NCBI RefSeq assembly: GCF_001540865.1
Contig: NC_033631.1
Span: forward strand, 7,257,945 to 7,321,944
Source: Ananas comosus
Taxonomy: Eukaryota > Streptophyta > Magnoliopsida > Poales > Bromeliaceae
DNA length: 64,000 bases
Direction: 5' to 3'
Shown: piece after piece, positions 13,129 through 22,676 of the stretch
How the letters are laid out: the number at the start of each line of letters is the position of its first letter
How positions within the stretch are numbered: position 1 is the stretch's first letter
The notes under the pieces: model-generated
Told to the model about the DNA's origin: nothing
Database searches by the model: none
What the model saw: only the letters and a program-made list of their open reading frames with translations
Position numbers and translations under genes: made by a program

Positions 13129-13387
13129 TGTTAAATATAAAATTATATAAATACCGTTCTCTAATAGATTAAGCTTTTAGAGTACAACAGTTGTTTCACA
13201 TGATATTAGAATAGGAGATTCTTAGTTCGAGTCACGCCAAGCTCTTAGTATATTAATTTTTTTTTATTTAATTCAAGTCACGTCATGAACCGATTAAAAA
13301 GTCTCGAATCCAAACATGAAAAAAAGTGTTAATATAAAAATATTTAAATATCATTCTCTCACGCTTAAATTTTTAAAATACAACGGA
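13129..13387 (+). mobile_element. SMART/TRIM-type mini-LTR element, copy 1
   Basis: A 70-bp 5' LTR (TGTTAAATATAAAATTATAT...GTTGTTTCA, 13129-13198) is followed by a degenerate primer site (TGATATTAGAATAGG), then a short interior with TTCGAGTCACGCC and CACGTCATGAACCG. A 3' LTR copy (TGTTAATATAAAAATATTTA) starts at 13327 and breaks off at CAACGG, 13387. It shares almost every block with the complete copy at 22410-22676. Very small LTR elements of this build are known in plants as TRIMs or SMARTs. It is noncoding and depends on other elements to move. Confidence 0.75.
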
Positions 13388-13508
13388 TCCGCAACCAACC
13401 TTCTTTAAATGGAGACGTAAAAACGGCCAGGATAACTCAGCGAAATGAAAAGATTCCCTGCTTTTCCTCTCCTTACTATCATGTATATATGCACTCTTTT
13501 TATTTCTT

Positions 13509-13515
13509 TTATAAA
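13509..13515 (+). promoter_or_regulatory. Possible TATA box of the GLOX gene
   Basis: TTATAAA lies 60 bp upstream of the ATG at 13575, with a second TATATAT about 25 bp further up. Position is plausible for a short 5' leader; no transcript data. Confidence 0.35.
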
Positions 13516-13574
13516 CCCCACATAATTCACAATTCAATCACCACCCCTCCTATCTCCATCTGTGAGCAATATAA

Positions 13575-15427
13575 ATGATGATGAGCATAAATAGATGCAT
13601 CATTTATTTGATGTTTTTACTATTCCTACTATTAGAATGGTGGTGCACAGCGGCAACAACAACCAAAGGTGGGAGAGGCGGCAACTGGGAGCTCCTCCTC
13701 AACAACTCTGGTGTAGTTGCAATGCACATGGCCCTCACGCACCGAAACACAGTCCTCATCTTCGACCAGACGAGCGCCGGCCCCTCCCGCTACCGCCTGC
13801 ACCGCCGTTGTAGCCGTCACCGACCGGTCACGTCGTGCTGGGCACACTCTGTTGAGTACGATATTGCATCCAACGCCGTCCGCCCCCTCGTCCTCCGCAC
13901 CGACACGTGGTGCTCCTCCGGTGCGTTCCTCGCTGACGGCACGCTTGCGCAGACCGGCGGCCACGGTGAGGGCTCACGCAAAATTCGGTACTACCGCCCT
14001 TGCTCCGACCGCCGGTGTGGGTGGGAGGAGTCGAATGCTTCGCTCGCCAACGAGCGGTGGTACTGTTGGATATAAAATGTTGAAATATCATGCAATTGTT
14101 GTTTCATATTAGTATCAAAAGCATTGAGATCTTGCGTTTGAATCTTATATCAAAGTTCAGTATTTCTCCATGTCTTGAGGGTCGCCATAGCATCTCGAGT
14201 CAACACACTTAAAAACTTGTAGAGTATAATTGGTTGTATCACAGGTATGCAACAAACCAAGTGCTGCCTGAAAAGGATCGAGTGTTCATAGTCGGCGGCC
14301 TCAAAGTCTTCACCTATGAATTCATGCCAAAGTCTTCGTCGTCGGAGTCCGCCTTTGAGCTGCCGTTCCTCCGCCAAACTAGGAGTCGAAGGGAAGGAGG
14401 CGGCAACCTCTACCCTTTCGTCCACCTCTCTACCGACGGCAATCTGTTCATTTTTGCCAACCGTGATTCCATCCTTTTCAACTACCGCCGCAACCGAGTC
14501 ATCAAACACTTCCCAACAATACCCGGAGACGGCGGTCGCAACTACCCAAGCACAGGCTCTTCAGTGCTGCTCCCACTGGAGTATAAAGACGGGTTCCGCA
14601 AGGCGGAGGTTATGGTGTGCGGAGGAGCTGCCGCAGGCGCCTTTCGTGCGGCTAAGCACCACCACTACTTGAAAGCCTTAAGCTCATGCGGCCGTCTCGT
14701 CGTCACCGCCGATAACCCTAAATGGGCGATGGAGGAGATGCCCGGGCCACGTCTCATGAGCGACATGGTAATCCTGCCGATAGGTGAAATAATAATCATC
14801 AACGGTGCGTCGCACGGATGTGCGGGCTGGCAGAAGGCCATCAACCCGGCCTACCACCCTTTCCTCTATAAACCTAAGAAGAAGGTCGGAACGAGATTTT
14901 CCGTGCTGCGGCCTTCACGTATCGCAAGAATGTACCACTCGTCAGCCATTGTTCTCCCCGATGGGAGAATTCTGGTGGCTGGAAGTAACCCCTATAAGCG
15001 GTATCTGTTCAACGGCGGTGCGCGCTATCCTACCGAGTTACGGGTCGAGGCCTTCACCCCTCACTACATGGGAAAGTTTTACGACGAAAAGAGGGTTTCG
15101 AATGTTTCAATAGAATGCAACAGCGGGAGCAACGGAATAAGGTACGGGGAGGAGTTCAACGTCATGTTCGCGATCGCGAGGCGTTCGGAGGAGATCGGCT
15201 TCCATGTATATGCACCTCCGTTTGCAACGCACTCGATATCAATGAGCCAGAGAATGCTGAAACTGGGATACCGTGAGTTGGTGAGGGAGGTAGGCGGCAC
15301 GACGCACAGCGCGGTTGTTTTGGCCCCGCCTTCTCCTGCAGTAGCGCCTGCAGGATTCTATTTGCTGACTGTCGTTAATGGAGGAATACCCAGCAAGTCC
15401 GAATGGGTGAGATTTGTTCATGGATGA
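13575..15427 (+). CDS. Glyoxal/galactose oxidase-like secreted copper-radical oxidase, two exons
   Basis: Exon 1 is 13575-14059 and exon 2 is 14245-15427; joined they give 555 residues plus TGA, normal for plant GLOX/RUBY-type proteins. Residues 1-26 are a signal peptide (hydrophobic YLMFLLFLLLEWW). An N-terminal glyoxal-oxidase beta-propeller domain is followed by a C-terminal DUF1929 (E-set) domain. Residues matching the galactose-oxidase copper/radical site: Cys113 in TDTWCSSG, a Tyr at 139/140 in IRYYRPC, Tyr392-His393 in ARMYHSS, and His491 in FATHSISMSQRM. The family oxidises aldehydes or primary alcohols outside the cell and releases hydrogen peroxide; relatives act in pollen, seed-coat mucilage or defence. 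The splice at RW|Y restores the conserved RWYATNQ. Exon 1 is very GC-rich (typical of monocot genes) next to AT-rich flanks. No in-frame stop or shift is seen, so the gene looks intact. The intron is itself a likely mini-retrotransposon. Confidence 0.93.
14064..14243 (+). mobile_element. Degenerate SMART-type element that forms the GLOX intron
   Basis: The intron is 14060-14244. Inside it, 14064 begins TGTTGGATATAAAATGTTGA, matching the SMART start TGTTAAATATAAAAATGTTT. Then GTTGTTTCATATTAGTATCA parallels GTTGTTTCATATGGTATTAG (LTR end plus primer site), followed by TTGCGTTTGAATCTT for GAGTTCGAGTC. The end, TAGAGTATAATTGGTTGTAT followed by CACA, parallels the LTR end AGAGTACAACGGTTGTTTCA. The flanks are GGTAC (14059-14063) and GGTAT (14244-14248), a likely 5-bp target duplication. 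Both LTR copies have lost their middles. Confidence 0.6.
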
Positions 15428-15576
15428 AAGGATTGTGATCGATGATTATTCCAATGAATGTTGTTAAGTAAATTCATTCTCAGTGAATTTACTTTGTGAC
15501 ACTCCATATTTTGTTTTCACTTTTAATTAGTGGTAAAATATGTCAAACCTTTCACCCCTTTAGAATAGTTTGCTAT

Positions 15577-15737
15577 CCGCTTTGTTTATTTTTTTAGAAA
15601 TAAACTTAGTTAGAAATCCGCTTTGTTTATTTTTTTAGAAATAAACTTCGTTAGAAATGTGAATTAACTAAGATTCGAACTTGAAACATCTGGTACCAAC
15701 CACTTAATTCTTTGCCACTTGCGCTATGGACGGTCGG
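15577..15737 (-). mobile_element. tRNA-derived SINE, copy A
   Basis: On the minus strand it carries an A-box-like AGCGCAAGTGGC and a B-box-like AGTTCGAATC, the internal RNA polymerase III promoter of tRNA-derived SINEs. The flanks are near-identical: CCCCTTTAGAATAGTTTGCT at 15555 and CCCCTTTCAGAATAGTTAGC at 15738. A 41-bp unit (ATCCGCTTTGTTTATTTTTT...) is tandemly duplicated inside, and the 3' tail seen in copies B and C is missing. Confidence 0.8.
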
Positions 15738-15788
15738 CCCCTTTCAGAATAGTTAGCTATTGTAGATCGCCATCTGAACTTTAACGAA

Positions 15789-16162
15789 AGGCTAAATTAC
15801 AAAAAACTCTCTATAAATACTCATTTTTTTTACCTTTTCTCTCTAACTTTCAAAAACCTACATTTTATCCCTTTAAAATTTTATAAAATAAATGTTTTCA
15901 GAGGGGATGTAGTATTAATGGAGAGGGTAAAATAACCAAATTACCCTTACTTCTTCTATAAGAAAAAAATAATTTTTTATTAATATATTTTTATCATTTG
16001 GAAGAGTATTTTCTGTATAAATAATAAGCAATGAATGGAATAGTGATGGAGCCCTGATGGAGAATAACTTGAAATGTTGAGGGGTGAAATATAGGTTTAT
16101 GAAAGTTAGCGAGGAAAAGTAAAAAAGCGGATATTTACAGAAAGGTTTTCTGTAATCTACCC
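15789..16162. mobile_element. MITE between SINE copies
   Basis: The left end GGCTAAATTACAAAAAACTC and the reverse-complemented right end GGGTAGATTACAGAAAACCT are imperfect inverted repeats that continue inward for over 60 bp (AACTTTCAAAAACCTA against the complement of TAGGTTTATGAAAGTT). About 375 bp, noncoding. Confidence 0.65.
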
Positions 16163-16367
16163 TTAAAATAAACTATATAAATTTCACAAGCTACTATATA
16201 TTGATAGCATTTGGACTTTGTTGCTCTCTCCATTTCCATCCATTATCACAAGAAAGAGAAGGTTTATTGGGATTTCAATGCTTCCAAAGATAGTTTAAGT
16301 CGAGCATTGAGAGAAAGATTCTACTCTTTGATCAAAACAAAATCAGTTAGCTTTGTGCTGGTTGAGG

Positions 16368-16463
16368 ATTTTTTTTGAGAGAGAAAGGTAGCATGCTACC
16401 CGCTTCGTTTATTTTATTTAGAAATAAATTTAGTTAGAAATGTGAATCAATTAGGATTCGAAC
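16368..16463 (-). mobile_element. tRNA-derived SINE, copy B, 5'-truncated at the B box
   Basis: It is flanked by a perfect 15-bp target duplication TTGTGCTGGTTGAGG (16353-16367 and 16464-16478). Read on the minus strand it starts at the B box (AAGTTCGAATCC) and ends in GCTACCTTTCTCTCTC followed by an A-run. It is the same family as copies A and C. The 5' truncation at the B box with an intact duplication fits incomplete reverse transcription. Confidence 0.88.
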
Positions 16464-16771
16464 TTGTGCTGGTTGAGGTTGATAGCATAAAATTGCTGTA
16501 CTGAAAATTGAGGAATCTTACTAAAAAAATTTAATACCAATTGCTTTAGTGCATAAACTGAAAATAAAATAAACAATTTAAATTGAGGAATCTTTTTAAA
16601 AGTAAAAAATCGCAGACTTCAATTTAAGATAAAAAAATATTGATCTTGATCATGACGGTTTGTAATTTTTCATAAGGACTATTTAACTTATATAAAGCAA
16701 TAAATGAGTCAATGTAAATTTTAAAATACTCTGATAAGTAAGTGTGAAACTAAAAATTAAACTGGTGGAAT

Positions 16772-16927
16772 TTTTTTTTTTTTTTTGAGAGATAGGTAGC
16801 ACGCTATCCATTTCGTTTATTTCATTTAAAAATAAACTTAGCTGGAAATGTAAATCAACTAGGATTCGAACTTGGGACCTCGGATACCAACCATCAAACC
16901 ATTTGCCACTTGCCCTAGAGACAATCT
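16772..16927 (-). mobile_element. tRNA-derived SINE, copy C, full length
   Basis: About 156 bp, flanked by TTAAACTGGTGGAAT (16757-16771) and TTAAACTTGTGGAAT (16928-16942). The minus strand shows an A-box-like TAGGGCAAGTGGC, then a B box AAGTTCGAATCC, a body with TTTATTTTTAAATGAAATAA, and a 3' end CTACCTATCTCTCAAAAAA. The build and the TATCTCTC-like tail recall the Au-SINE family of plants; that family name is from memory. Confidence 0.88.
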
Positions 16928-17149
16928 TTAAACTTGTGGAATATTCAAATGCAATAGTCAGTACCTTTCTGTATGATATCATGTGAAACAATTGATTACA
17001 CTTATTTGGTCTAAAAAATTTCTAATGTGATCGTAAGAAACAAGTTTGATTTTTTTAATTCTTGAAAGGTTTTGATATTTGTGACTTGGTAGGTTAGCAT
17101 ATTTCACCGACAAGTTAATTTATCTTATCTGAAAAAATAACTTGAAGAT

Positions 17150-18711
17150 CGAATTTAATATATGAGCAATGCATATATTCACAATTTGGTGAACCACAAA
17201 CCTTTAAGGAGGCAGCAAAATCTGATGATTAGCGTAAGGCCATGAATGAAGAAATTGTCGCGCTAAAAAAAAAAAAAAAATACTTGGGGGCTTGTTGAGC
17301 TGTCCACAGAAAAAGAAGTTATCGAGTTGAAGTGGATATACAAGGCAAAATATAAACAAGATTGATTGATCCAGAAACTAAAGCCGTGACTTGTTGCAAA
17401 AGATTATTTATAGTAGGCAAGTATTGATTTTAATGAAATTTTTGCACCCGTAGCAAGATTTAATACTATTCAAATTGTTTAGCTTTAGCTATGCAAAATA
17501 AATGGAAAGTTTTTCAATTTAATGTTAAATCAGCTTTTCTTAATAGATTTTTGGATGAAAATGTTTTTGTTCAGCAGCCGCAGGGCTACAAAATTAAAGG
17601 ACAAGAACACAAAGTTTACAGGTTACGAAGGCATTATATAAATTGAAACAGGCTCCACGAGCCTAGTATAGTCGGATTGATTCGCACTTTATTCAAAACG
17701 AATTTTCTGGAAGTGTGAGAGAACCCACACTTTATATTAAATCTCAAGTTATGAAAATTTTGATTGTTTGCCATTATGTTGATGATTTGATTTATGTGGA
17801 AAATAGCACAGAATTGATCATGAATTTAAGAAAAGTATGATGACTGCGTTTAAGATCACCGATCTTGGCACCATGAGTTATTCTTTAGGCCTAGAAGTAA
17901 AACAAGGAGATAATGAAATTTTTATTTGTCAGAAAAAATATCTTGGTGATTTACTTGAAAAGTTTAATATGAAAGATTGCAATCCCGTGCAAAATCCACT
18001 AAGTACAAATATGAAACTATCATGAGATGATGAAGAAAAAAAGATAGATGAAAGTTTATACAGAAGTTTGATTGGAAGCTTACTCTACAGTAGACCATAT
18101 ATTGTCTATGCGATATCCTTGTTGTTGAGATTTATGCAAAGCCTAAGCAAAATCCATTGGGAAGCAGCGGAAAGGATATCGAGATACTTGAAAGGAACAA
18201 GAGACCACGGGCTATAGTATACTAACACCAACAATTTTTATTTTTTTTGTTGTTCTGATAGAGATTCGACAGGTTCGATAGATGATCGAAGAAGCATGAG
18301 TACGTTCGTGTTCAACCTTGGTCCAGGAGCAATTTGTTGGTCTTCAAAAAAATAGCAGTCGATGGCTCTATCATCTTCAGAAGTCGAATACATAACGGTT
18401 ATGGCTGCTACATGTCAAGCAATCTAGATACGGTGAATCTTAGCAAATTTACAGCATGAGCACGAAGATCCAACCGTAATTTACTGCGATAATCAAGCAA
18501 CCATCGCGAAAAATTTGATTCATTACAGTTGGACTAAACACATCGAATTGCGACATCACTTTATTCGTGAATAGATCGCAAATGGACGAGTCGAATTGAT
18601 AAACTATGCTACCAAGAGTAGGTGACCGATATTTTCACAAAGCCGCTACCATTGAAAAAATTCATATTTTGTCGAGAGAAGATCGGTGTGAAGAACATCA
18701 GCATTATAGGG
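17150..18711 (+). mobile_element. Ty1/copia 3' half: reverse transcriptase and RNase H, decayed
   Basis: From about 17150 the plus strand reads as a copia reverse transcriptase with many stops and shifts. Visible motifs: FKEAAKSDD and KAMNEEI at the start, FNVKSAFLN near 17515, QQPQGYK near 17575, and the catalytic YVDDL near 17775 (CHYVDDLIYV). The 17837-18025 stretch is open (ITDLGTMSYSLGLEV). RNase H follows with YLKGTRDHGL near 18185 and CDNQATIAKN near 18480. No gag or integrase precedes it, so the 5' half is missing. An LTR follows at about 18712. Confidence 0.88.
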
Positions 18712-19084
18712 TGTTAGAGATAATGCTAATAAACAATTAAATTAGGATTAGCTTATTTGATTTTATCTATTATTAGATTTGATTATTTAAATTGTGATTA
18801 ATGCGATAATCAAAGTAGGATTTCCTGTAATTAGTTATAAATCGAGAGGCTGGGATTATTGTGGTGAAGGAGCCGATAATTAATTAAGCTGAAGTTAGAG
18901 CCGCGCTAACTAATTAGTGGTCGCCATAGTACTGACACATGCATCCTCGCGTGCTTGTTAACCTTTCTTCAATAAAGTTATTTTTGCTTTGCTTCCACAA
19001 CAACATACTAGATTCTTTGATTTTTCTTCTTCTTCTCTTCTCTTTTTATTTTATTTTTTGTGGAGATCTCTATATACTATAACA
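18712..19084 (+). mobile_element. Probable 3' LTR of the copia fragment
   Basis: It begins TGTTAGAGATAATGCTAATA straight after a short purine run (ATAGGG) that follows the RNase H end. A candidate CA terminus (CTATAACA) is at 19084. The matching 5' LTR is not in the window, so the end point is a guess. Confidence 0.45.
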
Positions 19085-19566
19085 AGTATATATAACGTAT
19101 TTGTTGGAGGCCCACCATTGTAATACTAGCTACTAAAATAAATCGAACCACCAAATCTCAATATGTAACCAACATAGAAAAGTAATCACGAGTAATCTAA
19201 TTTATTGCACTTATAGTCCACAACTCTAGTAACGATTTTATTAGTGATCTATCTAACACAAGCCTCACACAGCATCATGCACCTCACCACCCAAGTCACT
19301 TGCAAAAATAGGGGGAAGAAATGTATTTTTCTGATAGGTACATTGAGCGACGGAAGACAAAGCTCACCTACTAATAATAAAACCTGAGCCTTCATTAATT
19401 TAAATTTAAAGCTTCACCCTTGAAACCAAAATCCCTTTTTTTGTGTCTAAATTAGGAACTAGGTCAAACTAGTTGTGAGCACAATCAGATTTGATTACTG
19501 TATTTTAACCTAGCTTGGATTATACGGGCAGTCGACCGAGGATAATGACTGGTGGACCAACCAAGC
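19085..19566. other. Intergenic DNA, no gene
   Basis: AT-rich sequence without open frames or recognised repeats. The last five bases (CAAGC, 19562-19566) are the left target duplication of the solo LTR. Confidence 0.4.
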
Positions 19567-20818
19567 TGTCACGCCCCCAAACCCGAGGCATAACAGATGC
19601 CGCATATCTACTAAATTAGTAAATATGCAGGGCTGCAGAATCAGACAATTAACATACAAAAGATGATCATAAAAAATAGAAATCCAAACTGTCGAAAGAT
19701 GAGGTCAACAATTTAATTTTAACTAGAATCAAAGGAATTCACATATAAGCAGAACTATCGTTTATTATGCCAATCAAACAAAATTTAGACTAACTAGTGC
19801 TCTAAATAACAAATATGGGTACGATGAAATAACAAGGTAGAAACAGATAGACAATGATTATCTACGAAGTTCAAAGTTCATGTCTAAATGCAATAGAAAT
19901 AAGACGAAGAGGCTAGAATCAAATCTAGCTACATCTAACGTTCACTCGCTCCCAGCCCCGCCCTGCGAATCGGTCTCAGTACCTGGGTAAGCAACCATAC
20001 ACCACATTAGTCAGATTAAGCATACAAATAACTAGATACACAAATTAATTCAAGCGACTGGTTTTAATTTGTAAAATTTAAGAAAACAAGAATTTATCAA
20101 GACTTCAAATTCGGATCGGATTGAAACTATAATTTTTCAAAGCATTTCCCTTTCGACATATAAACAAAATAAATATTGTCTCCGGCACTTAACTATATCT
20201 TATGATCCGTTGGCGAGATCCAAAGACACCCGAAGGCGTAAACAAAACAGAGGCACCCGAAGGCGCAAACAAAACAAAGGCGCGGATAGGCGCAGGCACC
20301 CGAAGGCGCAAACAAAACAGAGGCGCGGATAGGCGCAGGCATCCGGAGGCGCAAACAAAGACGAAGCTTGCTTCTATAATAAAGTACATGTCGACATGGC
20401 CAACATTAGCATAGTAGAATACCAAGAGACATTTTAATTCAAAATTATCCAGTCACTAACTTACAGAACAGATAATCAACTTTCAAAATTCTTTGTTAAA
20501 GAAAGCCTTTCCATCACATTTGAAACTCAGTTTGCAAAAATATTTGATATNCGGCGGCGACAATAGGGAACGGATGGCGTCGCGCGTGCACAAGGGGAGC
20601 GGCGGAGGTCGTACGGGCGTAGAGAGGAGAGGGGGATCGAGCGAAAGAGAGAGATGGATCGGGTGGGGGGCTCGTATCAAAAGAAAGGGCCTAATTAGTT
20701 AGGGACTAATTAAGCAACAAAATGCCACCGAGTCCCTCGAAGATCCGAAATTACGAAAAAGTCCAAACTTAAAGTAAATTGGAGTCAAAACAAAAAGTTA
20801 AAAGTGTGGGGTGTTACA
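19567..20818. mobile_element. Solo LTR with perfect 5-bp target duplication
   Basis: The 1252-bp unit begins TGTCACGCCCCCAAACCCGA and ends GGGGTGTTACA, so it has TG...CA termini. It is flanked by CAAGC on both sides (19562-19566 and 20819-20823). No internal domain lies between the flanks, so it is a solo LTR left by LTR-LTR recombination. The TGTCACGCCCC start read on plus looks like the reverse complement of a GGGGCGTGACA LTR end, so the element is probably minus-oriented. One ambiguous base (n) is at 20551. Confidence 0.82.
20217..20355. repeat. Minisatellite inside the solo LTR
   Basis: Tandem variants of CACCCGAAGGCGCAAACAAA with spacers AACAGAGG and GCGGATAGGCGCAGG occur four times. 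Open frames over it on both strands are repeat artefacts. Confidence 0.8.
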
Positions 20819-20823
20819 CAAGC

Positions 20824-22409
20824 TGAACCCCAACTCGTTCTCTCTTCTCCTGTCCTTAACTTGCTAGAGGAAAGGGAGCCTTTCCCTTTCCTCCTCCAAT
20901 CCTTCCTCTCTTTTCCTTTTTTCTCTATAAACCCTCATCCCCTTTATAGCTTTTTCTCTATTTCCTTCCCAATCTTCTCCTCTCTTCTTCTCATTCTTTT
21001 TTCCTCTTTTTCTTCTCTTTCTTCCACTACCAACCCTCTATGGGAAGGAGCATTTCTATTCCCGCCTCAAACTTTGGTGAAGTGAGGGTGGAGTATCATA
21101 TCCTAGTTGAGAAGTGAGGTGAAAGAGAAGACGTCCCAACCTTAAAGAGAAGAATGTTTAAAGTCAAATGTTTCAATTAGCAGTTGTACGCTGATATTAC
21201 TTGTATACATTGTTAGTTATATGCCCTATAAGCCAATCTCTATCATGACTTAAAGGAATAATATCAGTATACTTTTCTTTTATGATTAAATATGGCATTC
21301 TTCATTCATATTATTGCCAAATGTATATTTATGAATCATCCATAGAATTAATAGTAGAAGAATTAAATTTCTAAGAAGTTAGAAATTTAAGACATATATT
21401 CTTCTGTAATTAATTCTTAAATGCTCCTGATCATAGGATTATCACGAGGGCGATGGTAAATCCGGGTGATCAGTGTATACTATACTTCCCTTATGGGATG
21501 ACGAGTCTCAAGTCATCAGTGTAGTGACACTAGAATAAGCATACAAGTGAATGTTGGAGAACAATTTCACTGAGCGTGACCAAATATGAACAATCACATG
21601 GATGTCTACTCACTCGTTAGTGAATTGTTCCATGTTGTAGTAGTGTGAGTGATCTTTTGACCTGAGGCACTACGGTTATCTTGCGTGTGGGTTATTGTAA
21701 TTTGACTGTGTAAATACTTATACCCTAATCATGGGTTAAGTCAACACATATTGGCTGCAATGGGTCATACGTGGAGGTAGCTAGGTGTGTGTCAAAATGG
21801 AATCTATCACCCTCGGTAGAGAGGTAATTGTCCTATACTATCTATTTTACAAGATATAAAAGTCCTTGGCCAAGGCAATGTGATTTTATGGAAATGAGTT
21901 ACCATATTAGTTGTTAATCATATGAGACATATGATTGAGTAATGGGGTTTGACGAGTTATCCATAACCTTCACTCAATCAGGACAAGTGATAGAAGGATT
22001 TTATCACACGGTAACTACACCTAGAAGTTCTGTCTATTGTTAATTCTACTTGGATTGCCGCGATATACTGCTAGGTGTCATTCGTACATTGTGTGACCCA
22101 TGAGAGTGATTAAGATAGTTAATTACACTCAGTTGGGAGAATCAAAAATATTTTGGTCCATCGAAAAGAGTTCCGACGGTGACATTAAAAGAGTTGTGTC
22201 ACATCTCACTATAAGGTAGAATTGAACCTATGTGGTCACACACAATAAAGGTTGCATGCGTTCTAGTGCTTGGAGAATTAATAAAGACTATTTTGCTAAA
22301 GTAGCAAAGTAAGAATTTATTTGCTAAGGTGGTTAGCAAAAACTCTAATTGCAAAAGATAAAATTTGTGTAGAGTGACCTAATACTAACTTTGATTTAGT
22401 ACGGGGGTC
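20824..22409. other. Pyrimidine-rich then unique-looking noncoding DNA
   Basis: 20830-21060 is pyrimidine-rich and leader-like (runs of TTCCTCTC). 21100-22400 has no open frame of note and looks like a retrotransposon leader or 3' region, but I recognise no family. Confidence 0.3.
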
Positions 22410-22676
22410 TGTTAAATATAAAAATGTTTAAACACCGTTCTCTAACAGCTTGAGCTTTTAGAGTACAACGGTTGTTTCATATGGTATTAGCGTAGAAGGT
22501 CCTGAGTTCGAGTCATGCCAGGCTCCTAGCATATTAATTTCCTCCCATTTATTTCAAGCCCACGTCATGAGCCGATTAAAAAGTCTCAAGCCCAGACGTG
22601 AGGGGGAGTGTTAAATATAAAAATGTTTAAACACCGTTCTCTAACAGCTTAAGCTTTTAGAGTACAACGGTTGTTT
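22410..22676 (+). mobile_element. SMART/TRIM-type mini-LTR element, copy 2, near complete
   Basis: 5' LTR 22410-22479 (70 bp, TGTTAAATATAAAAATGTTT...GTTGTTTCA). Primer site TGGTATTAGCG (initiator-Met type, canonical TGGTATCAGAGC) from 22482. The interior of about 130 bp contains GAGTTCGAGTCATGCC. Polypurine tract GTGAGGGGGAG is at 22599-22608. 3' LTR 22609-22676 differs from the 5' copy by one base and lacks its last CA, joining directly to the decayed copia at 22677. The near-identity of the LTRs implies a fairly recent insertion. Noncoding. Confidence 0.9.

Noticed and set aside
13632..13964. Minus-strand frames across GLOX exon 1
   Set aside because: Antisense shadows caused by the GC-rich third codon positions of the real exon.
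20189..20702. Open frames on both strands near 20.2-20.7 kb
   Set aside because: They come from the minisatellite and GC-rich part of the solo LTR, and one contains the ambiguous base.
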